Assembly: GCA_019418545.1 (NCBI GenBank)
Contig: DYBQ01000089.1
Location: forward strand, 1 to 9,902
Direction: 5' to 3'
Origin: Clostridiales bacterium
GTDB lineage: Bacteria > Bacillota > Clostridia > Oscillospirales > Acutalibacteraceae
DNA length: 9,902 bases
Shown piece after piece: positions 1 to 4,257 of the stretch. The position numbers were made by a program, and so were the translations under genes. A model generated the notes under the pieces. That model saw only the letters and a list, made by a program, of their open reading frames with translations. It was not told the DNA's origin and did no database searches. Numbering within the stretch: the first letter of the stretch is position 1; each line of letters opens with the position of its first letter.

Positions 1-355
1 GGAAATCGCTTTTTCCTGCCCCCGCCTGCGGCCCATTATCAACAACGACAAGATTAACCCTAAGGACGTCCACGAGCGGCAGCTTTTGCAGGTAATCTGT
101 GCCTACCGTTTGTTTATGCCCTTTGCCAGCATCACCATTTCCTCCCGTGAACGCGCCGGATTCCGGGACAATATCATCGACATTGCCGCCACCAAAATTT
201 CCGCCGGCGTTTCCACCGGGATTGGCGACCACAGCGGCGACGGCAAGGGCGACGAGCAGTTTGAAATCTCCGACGGCAGAAGCTATGACGAGATTTACAA
301 AGCCATTAAAGACAAGGGCCTTCAGCCGGTGATGGCCGATTACATCTATGTGTAA
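1..355 (+). CDS. thiH: 2-iminoacetate synthase ThiH, C-terminal part (5' end outside window)
   Basis: ThiH is a radical-SAM enzyme that cleaves tyrosine to dehydroglycine and p-cresol; dehydroglycine is then used by ThiG to build the thiamine thiazole in the cytoplasm of anaerobes. The open frame enters from the left edge (first whole codon at position 2) and gives the last 117 residues, ending in TAA at 353-355. It starts within the characteristic SCPRLRP segment and continues through ICAYRLFMPFA, SSRERAGFRDN, KISAGVSTGIGDH and the closing GLQPVMADYIYV. These are the C-terminal (BATS) domain of clostridial ThiH. The radical-SAM CX3CX2C cluster would lie upstream and cannot be checked here. 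The stop overlaps the start of the next thiamine gene, so the genes are probably translationally coupled in one operon. No frameshift or damage is visible. Confidence 0.93.
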   Translation, partial: EIAFSCPRLRPIINNDKINPKDVHERQLLQVICAYRLFMPFASITISSRERAGFRDNIIDIAATKISAGVSTGIGDHSGDGKGDEQFEISDGRSYDEIYKAIKDKGLQPVMADYIYV

Positions 356-962
356 GGGGAAAGGGGGGAGACGGCTCATCTGCGTTACCCAGCGCAGCGC
401 CTGCCCTGATGATTTTCTCGCCCGAATGGGTTTGATTGCTGCCCAAAGGCCCGCCCGAATTATTTTGCGGGAAAAAGACCTTTCCAAAAAAGAATATGAA
501 GCGCTGGCAAAAAAGCTGCTGCCCCTTTGTGAGAAATATGGGGTGCCGCTGATGTGCAACGGCCCCGTGCCTAGCTCCACACTTCCGGGATGCGGTGTGC
601 AGCTATCTTTTCAAAATCGGGACTTGCCGGTTTCTGGGGAGTTTGGCGTGTCTGTCCATGCCCCGGAAGAAGCCGCCGCTTTACGGGAAAGCAGCGCTGC
701 CTATCTCATCGCCGGGCATGTGTTCCCCACAGACTGCAAAAAGGGCGTACCGCCCCGGGGACTGGAATTTCTCAAAAAAGTGTGTCAAAATGCCAAGCAG
801 CCGGTGTATGCCATCGGCGGGATTACCCCGGAAAGGGTGCCGTCTGTTTTGCAGGCGGGAGCCGCCGGGTACTGCGTTATGAGCGCCCTTATGAAAGCGC
901 CGGACCCTGTCCGGCTGATACAGGAATTTTATTGTCAGGAGGAAACCATCCATGAACTATAA
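348..962 (+). CDS. tenI: ThiE/TenI-superfamily protein (annotatable as thiamine phosphate synthase; TenI/thiazole tautomerase-like by motifs)
   Basis: This 204-residue TIM-barrel protein belongs to the thiamine phosphate synthase/TenI superfamily. Visible motifs are LICVT (10-14), ILREK (39-43, phosphate-contacting Arg/Lys of the family), SVHAPEEA (102-109), GHVFPTDCKKGVPPRG (123-138), the phosphate-binding AIGGI (155-159) and CVMSALM (176-182). From memory of Bacillus subtilis TenI, the SVH and GHVF-TDCKKG segments match it closely, and His104 aligns with the TenI catalytic His. The ThiE magnesium ligands are missing: the usual IND is CNG (70-72) and HLGQ-D is VQLSFQ (84-89). I therefore infer a thiazole tautomerase role rather than coupling of thiazole and pyrimidine phosphates, although automatic annotation may say ThiE. 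The ATG overlaps the thiH stop (TATGTGTAA) and has only a poor RBS, which suggests coupling. The 3' end overlaps thiC by 11 nt. Confidence 0.82.
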   Translation: MCKGKGGRRLICVTQRSACPDDFLARMGLIAAQRPARIILREKDLSKKEYEALAKKLLPLCEKYGVPLMCNGPVPSSTLPGCGVQLSFQNRDLPVSGEFGVSVHAPEEAAALRESSAAYLIAGHVFPTDCKKGVPPRGLEFLKKVCQNAKQPVYAIGGITPERVPSVLQAGAAGYCVMSALMKAPDPVRLIQEFYCQEETIHEL

Positions 963-2277
963 AACCCAGATGGAAGCTGCCAAAAAAGGCATCATCACCC
1001 CCCAGATTCAGCTGGTGGCGGAAAAGGAGCACCGGGAGCCTGAGTGGATTCGGGAGCGGGTTGCTGCCGGTACCATTGCCATTCCCGCCAACATCCACCA
1101 CACCTCCCTGTCCGCCGAGGGCATCGGTGACGGTCTTCGCACCAAAATTAACGTGAACCTGGGCATTTCCGGCGACGCCAAAGACTATGAGCTGGAAATG
1201 AACAAGGTAAAAATGTCTGTGGAAATGGGCGCGGAATCCATTATGGATTTGTCAAACTACGGCAAAACCCGGGTATTCCGGGAAAAGCTGGTGGAGTATT
1301 CCCCGGCCATGATTGGCACGGTGCCCATGTATGACGCCATCGGCTATCTGGACAAGGATTTGCTGGACATTACCGCCGATGATTTCCTCAAGGTGGTGGA
1401 AGCCCATGCCAAAGAGGGCGTGGACTTTATGACCATCCATGCAGGCATCAACCGTCGTGCGGTGGAGGCCTTCCGCCGGGAGGGACGGCGCATGAACATT
1501 GTTTCCCGGGGCGGCTCTTTGCTGTTTGCCTGGATGATGATGACAGGCAACGAGAACCCCTTCTTTGAGCGGTATGACGATGTGCTGGAAATTCTCCGCG
1601 CCCATGATGTGACCATTTCGATTGGTGATGCCCTGCGCCCCGGCTGTATTGATGACAGCTCTGATGCAGGCCAGATTTCCGAGCTGATTGAAATTGGGAA
1701 CCTGACTAAACGCGCCTGGGACGCAGACGTACAGGTGCTGGTGGAAGGCCCCGGACACATGGCTATGAACGAGATTGCCGCCAATATGCAGATGGAAAAG
1801 CGCATCTGCCACGGCGCGCCCTTCTATGTGCTGGGCCCCATTGTCACCGATATCGCACCCGGCTATGACCACATCACCTCCGCAATCGGCGGGGCCATTG
1901 CTGCATCCAACGGCGCGAACTTCCTGTGCTATGTCACCCCGGCAGAGCACCTGCGCCTGCCCGATTTGGACGACGTGCGGGAGGGCATCATTGCTTCCAA
2001 AATTGCCGCCCACGCCGCCGACATCGCCAATGGCCTGCCCGGCGCCCGTGACCGCGACAACGAAATGTCCACGGCCCGTCACAAGCTGGACTGGGACGAA
2101 ATGTTCCGTCTGGCCCTCGACCCCGACAAGGCTCGCCGCTATTATGAGTCCACACCGCCCGCCGAGCGCCACACCTGCTCCATGTGCGGCAAAATGTGCG
2201 CCGTTCGCACCACCAACATGATTCTGGAAGGAAAGACCGTAAAGTTCTGCTCCGAAAAAGGCAGCTGCGGCGAATAA
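952..2277 (+). CDS. thiC: Phosphomethylpyrimidine synthase ThiC
   Basis: ThiC is the radical-SAM enzyme that rearranges aminoimidazole ribotide into HMP phosphate, the pyrimidine half of thiamine. The 441-residue protein is the short form, without the N-terminal extension of the ~630-residue enterobacterial enzyme. Visible signatures are IPANIHHTSL (44-53), NVNLGISGD (67-75), ESIMDLSNYG (95-104), MTIHAGI (160-166), SRGGS (185-189), GDALRPGC (225-232), VEGPGHM (264-270), GYDHITSAIGGA (304-315) and PAEHLRLP (330-337). The C-terminal cluster ligands are Cys409, Cys412 and Cys416, spaced CX2CX3C rather than the CX2CX4C of the long forms; two more cysteines follow (433, 439). The start is supported by AGGAGG at 937-942, nine bases upstream of the ATG. 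It is the last gene of the operon and is followed by a strong terminator. No riboswitch sits directly before it. Confidence 0.97.
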   Translation: MNYKTQMEAAKKGIITPQIQLVAEKEHREPEWIRERVAAGTIAIPANIHHTSLSAEGIGDGLRTKINVNLGISGDAKDYELEMNKVKMSVEMGAESIMDLSNYGKTRVFREKLVEYSPAMIGTVPMYDAIGYLDKDLLDITADDFLKVVEAHAKEGVDFMTIHAGINRRAVEAFRREGRRMNIVSRGGSLLFAWMMMTGNENPFFERYDDVLEILRAHDVTISIGDALRPGCIDDSSDAGQISELIEIGNLTKRAWDADVQVLVEGPGHMAMNEIAANMQMEKRICHGAPFYVLGPIVTDIAPGYDHITSAIGGAIAASNGANFLCYVTPAEHLRLPDLDDVREGIIASKIAAHAADIANGLPGARDRDNEMSTARHKLDWDEMFRLALDPDKARRYYESTPPAERHTCSMCGKMCAVRTTNMILEGKTVKFCSEKGSCGE

Positions 2278-2293
2278 TGTTTTAACCAATCAT

Positions 2294-2332
2294 AAAAAGG
2301 CTCTCACGGATATTCGCCGTGGGAGCCTTTTT
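2294..2332. terminator. Bidirectional rho-independent terminator between thiC and the GH32 gene
   Basis: A 16-bp stem (2294-2309 pairing with 2317-2332, with one G-T type mismatch) closes a 7-nt loop. The left arm starts AAAAAGGCTC and the right arm ends GAGCCTTTTT, so each strand has a GC-rich stem followed by a run of five T. It lies 16 bp after the thiC stop and 13 bp after the convergent GH32 stop, so it can serve both operons. Confidence 0.9.
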
Positions 2333-2345
2333 GATTCTGTTTCGT

Positions 2346-3704
2346 TTAAAGCGCCGCAAATGCGATTTGGCAATCCCCCTGGGATACTGCCCGTTGATAA
2401 GGGTGTGTGGGGAAAAGGACATCGGAGAAGCAGCGGGTACCGTCATCGCAATACAGCTCCAGCACACTAACATCAAACACAACGTCAATCGTCCAGCAGC
2501 CATGATAAAAACGGGGCTGGCGGCTTTTCTGCATCAAGGGCCAGTTGGGGTTGTCCACTTGTATAATAGAGGAAGCGCTGCGGTCTAAATAAACATGGTT
2601 TTCTTCGTCCACGCCAAAGGTCACACGCTCGCCAAAATCGTTTTCGAGTGTGACAGAACCGCTTCCCTCGCCGGTAATGCGCAGGGCAAAGGGTTCGCCT
2701 GTCAAACAGCCATCAAAAGGTTTGGCAGCTTCAAAGATTTTTTCCATGCCGAAGGGGCGTGCTGCCAGCTTTTTGCCGGCTGGCGTTTCCTGCAAATGGA
2801 GAACACGCGGCAAACTCATCTGGCCGCAGTATTGGCCGGTGGGAACCTGTCCCGCATAGTCCGGGCAGTTTTCCCAGCTTATCAAAATTCTTTCATCCGT
2901 ACCCCAATAGGTAGAACCGGCATAGCAGTCAAAACCGCAGTCCACCCGCTCTGCAACAGCGCCTTCGTCCGGGAGGAAGGTATCACCATCAAAAGTGCCG
3001 GTCAGGTATAGCATGTGGTTTTCGTGGCCTTCCCCCAAAAAAATCATGCTGACCACCAATACCCACACGGTTTTCCCGCCGCATTCCATCGGGAAGATGT
3101 CGGGGCATTCCCAAATGTCGGCGTTGTGAATCTGTTCGGGAGTGAGTTTGCATTCCCCGGTTTTTTCCCAGTGCTTCAAATCAGCGGAATGATAGAACAT
3201 GGCGCGGTCGTGCGCTGAGACAATCATACTGTAGCCGCCGCGCACCGGGTTGCGGAACACTTTTGGGTCACGGTAATCGTTCACGCCGGGGTTTTCGAGA
3301 ATCGGATTGCCGCAATAGCGTGTAAAGGTCATGCCGCCGTCCAGGCTGTAGGCCATGCTCTGACATTCACATTCACCGTGATTGGTATAGAAAATCAGCA
3401 GTGGATGACGGCCATTTTCGCCGAAGCCGCTCACATTGTCGCTGTCCAATACCGCACAGCCGCTGAAAATCGTCCCCAGCTCGTCGGGCTTCATGGCGAT
3501 GGGACAGTGTTCCCAGTGGTACAAATCTTTCGAAACGGCATGTCCCCAATGCATTGGCCCCCAAACGGTATCGCCGGGGTTATATTGATAATATAGGTGA
3601 TAGGTCCCGTCTGTATAGAACAGGCCGTTGGGGTCGTTCATCCACATAGAGGGCGGGGTAAAATGAAGTTTTGGACGAAAATTTCTCGGTGCAGGACTGC
3701 TCAT
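2346..3704 (-). CDS. GH32 family glycoside hydrolase (sucrose-6-phosphate hydrolase / beta-fructosidase)
   Basis: This 452-residue cytoplasmic protein (no signal peptide) hydrolyses beta-fructosides, most likely sucrose, sucrose-6-phosphate or short fructans. The GH32 catalytic triad is complete: the nucleophile Asp24 in WMNDPNGL (21-28), the transition-state Asp146 in YRDPKVF (144-150), and the acid/base Glu199 in WECPDIFP (198-205). Further family marks are LHFTPPSMW, a FSGCAV segment (80-85), YAGSTY (261-266), and GQMSLPRVL (294-302), close to the GAMTLPR of invertases. A five-bladed propeller fills about 10-305 and a shorter beta-sandwich follows to the C-terminus. The frame is open to 3824, but I take the ATG at 3702-3704 because AAAGGAG lies 8 nt before it (3713-3719) and homology begins just after. 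It stands alone: no PTS transporter, fructokinase or LacI regulator is adjacent, so its substrate cannot be inferred from context. Confidence 0.93.
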   Translation of the reverse strand: MSSPAPRNFRPKLHFTPPSMWMNDPNGLFYTDGTYHLYYQYNPGDTVWGPMHWGHAVSKDLYHWEHCPIAMKPDELGTIFSGCAVLDSDNVSGFGENGRHPLLIFYTNHGECECQSMAYSLDGGMTFTRYCGNPILENPGVNDYRDPKVFRNPVRGGYSMIVSAHDRAMFYHSADLKHWEKTGECKLTPEQIHNADIWECPDIFPMECGGKTVWVLVVSMIFLGEGHENHMLYLTGTFDGDTFLPDEGAVAERVDCGFDCYAGSTYWGTDERILISWENCPDYAGQVPTGQYCGQMSLPRVLHLQETPAGKKLAARPFGMEKIFEAAKPFDGCLTGEPFALRITGEGSGSVTLENDFGERVTFGVDEENHVYLDRSASSIIQVDNPNWPLMQKSRQPRFYHGCWTIDVVFDVSVLELYCDDGTRCFSDVLFPTHPYQRAVSQGDCQIAFAAL

Positions 3705-3742
3705 AAACGGTTCTCCTTTCAGGTTTTGGTTTGCTCGACACC

Positions 3743-3771
3743 ATGATAGCAAATGAAAGGGCAAATGTAAA
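3743..3771 (-). promoter_or_regulatory. Predicted sigma-A promoter of the GH32 gene
   Basis: On the minus strand TTTACA (3771-3766) and TATCAT (3748-3743) are separated by 17 bp. Transcription would start near 3736, leaving a leader of about 30 nt with AAAGGAG at 3719-3713. The promoter is separate from the divergent copper promoter (about 37 bp between the two -35 boxes). No clear catabolite-repression cre site was seen. Confidence 0.6.
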
Positions 3772-3808
3772 GCAGCATCCCGGTCCCCAAAAAATATGAA
3801 AAAAGGAC

Positions 3809-3837
3809 TTGAAAATACCCCCATAGGGTATTATAAT
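3809..3837 (+). promoter_or_regulatory. Predicted sigma-A promoter of the csoR-copA operon
   Basis: TTGAAA (3809-3814) and TATAAT (3832-3837) are separated by exactly 17 bp, and that spacer is entirely occupied by a CsoR-type palindrome. The predicted start of transcription is about 3844. A strong RBS (AGGAGG, 3871-3876) lies 6 nt before the csoR ATG. Confidence 0.85.
3815..3831. promoter_or_regulatory. CsoR-type operator 1, inside the -35/-10 spacer
   Basis: ATACCCCCATAGGGTAT has 6-bp inverted arms (ATACCC/GGGTAT) around a 5-bp centre. It has the GC-tract-in-AT form typical of CsoR-family operators and fills the promoter spacer, so a bound repressor would exclude RNA polymerase. The role is inferred from sequence and from the adjacent csoR gene. 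Confidence 0.85.
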
Positions 3838-3850
3838 AAAAACAGCCCAA

Positions 3851-3867
3851 ATACCCCTATGGGGTAT
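3851..3867. promoter_or_regulatory. CsoR-type operator 2, just downstream of the predicted +1
   Basis: ATACCCCTATGGGGTAT has 7-bp arms (ATACCCC/GGGGTAT) around a 3-bp centre, so it is the better palindrome of the pair. Its centre is 36 bp from that of operator 1, and it lies between the predicted start of transcription and the csoR RBS. Confidence 0.85.
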
Positions 3868-3882
3868 ATAAGGAGGTATAAC

Positions 3883-4224
3883 ATGGAAAATCAAAACACC
3901 CATACAGCACAAAAAGCTCTTTGTGAAGAGAAAACCTGCTGCTGCCGTCATAAATCCACCCCGCGCGAAGAGAAAGAACTCCGCCAGCTGCAAAACCGCA
4001 TCAAGCGGATGACCGGCCAGCTGAACGGAATCAGCAAAATGCTGGATGACAACCGCTATTGCGGCGATATCCTCATTCAGGTGGCCGCTGTAGAAAGCGC
4101 CTTGCAGGCATTTGGCTATGCAGTGCTGCAAAGCCATCTGGAAACCTGCGTGGTGGAAGAAATCCAGAAGGGCAATCCCCAGATTATGGAGGAAGTGCTG
4201 GAGCTGATAAAAAAGCTGAAATAA
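3883..4224 (+). CDS. csoR: CsoR-family copper-sensing transcriptional repressor
   Basis: This 113-residue all-helical repressor (DUF156/CsoR fold) is expected to release its operators when Cu(I) binds. The sensor triad is intact: Cys60 in YCGDIL, and His85 and Cys89 in SHLETC. The 25- and 4-residue spacings equal those of Mycobacterium tuberculosis CsoR (Cys36, His61, Cys65), which argues for copper rather than formaldehyde (FrmR) sensing. The helix-1 signature RIKRMTGQLNGI (39-50) is also present. An N-terminal tail of about 28 residues carries four extra cysteines (14, 19, 20, 21) and His23, possibly an additional metal site. The frame is open from 3796, but that segment contains the promoter and both operators; the ATG at 3883 with AGGAGG 6 nt upstream is the clear start. 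It is the first gene of the copper operon, with copA 33 nt downstream, so it is predicted to be autoregulated. Confidence 0.94.
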   Translation: MENQNTHTAQKALCEEKTCCCRHKSTPREEKELRQLQNRIKRMTGQLNGISKMLDDNRYCGDILIQVAAVESALQAFGYAVLQSHLETCVVEEIQKGNPQIMEEVLELIKKLK

Positions 4225-4240
4225 TCCCAGACTGCTGGGA
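4225..4240 (+). other. Small intercistronic hairpin between csoR and copA
   Basis: TCCCAG-actg-CTGGGA forms a perfect 6-bp stem with a 4-nt loop directly after the csoR stop and 3 nt before the copA Shine-Dalgarno (4244-4251). It has no T-run, so it is not a classical terminator. It could influence mRNA processing or copA translation, or be incidental. Confidence 0.35.
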
Positions 4241-4257
4241 AAAGAGAGGTGAACCCT

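Noticed and set aside
880..960. TPP riboswitch before thiC
   Set aside because: The region is coding sequence of the preceding gene with only an RBS; no conserved THI-box text such as CTGAGA was seen. Any riboswitch should be upstream of the operon, outside the window.
1252..2289. Long open frame on the minus strand opposite thiC (345 codons)
   Set aside because: It is antisense to a fully supported thiC, has low-complexity Gly/Ala/His-rich composition typical of a shadow frame and matches no family I recognise.
3705..3824. N-terminal extension of the GH32 protein to 3824
   Set aside because: The 40 extra residues lie across its promoter and RBS and have no homology-like content; AAAGGAG supports the start at 3704.
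3796..3882. N-terminal extension of CsoR to an upstream ATG
   Set aside because: The extension would translate the promoter and both operators; the ATG at 3883 has an ideal RBS and starts the family-like protein.
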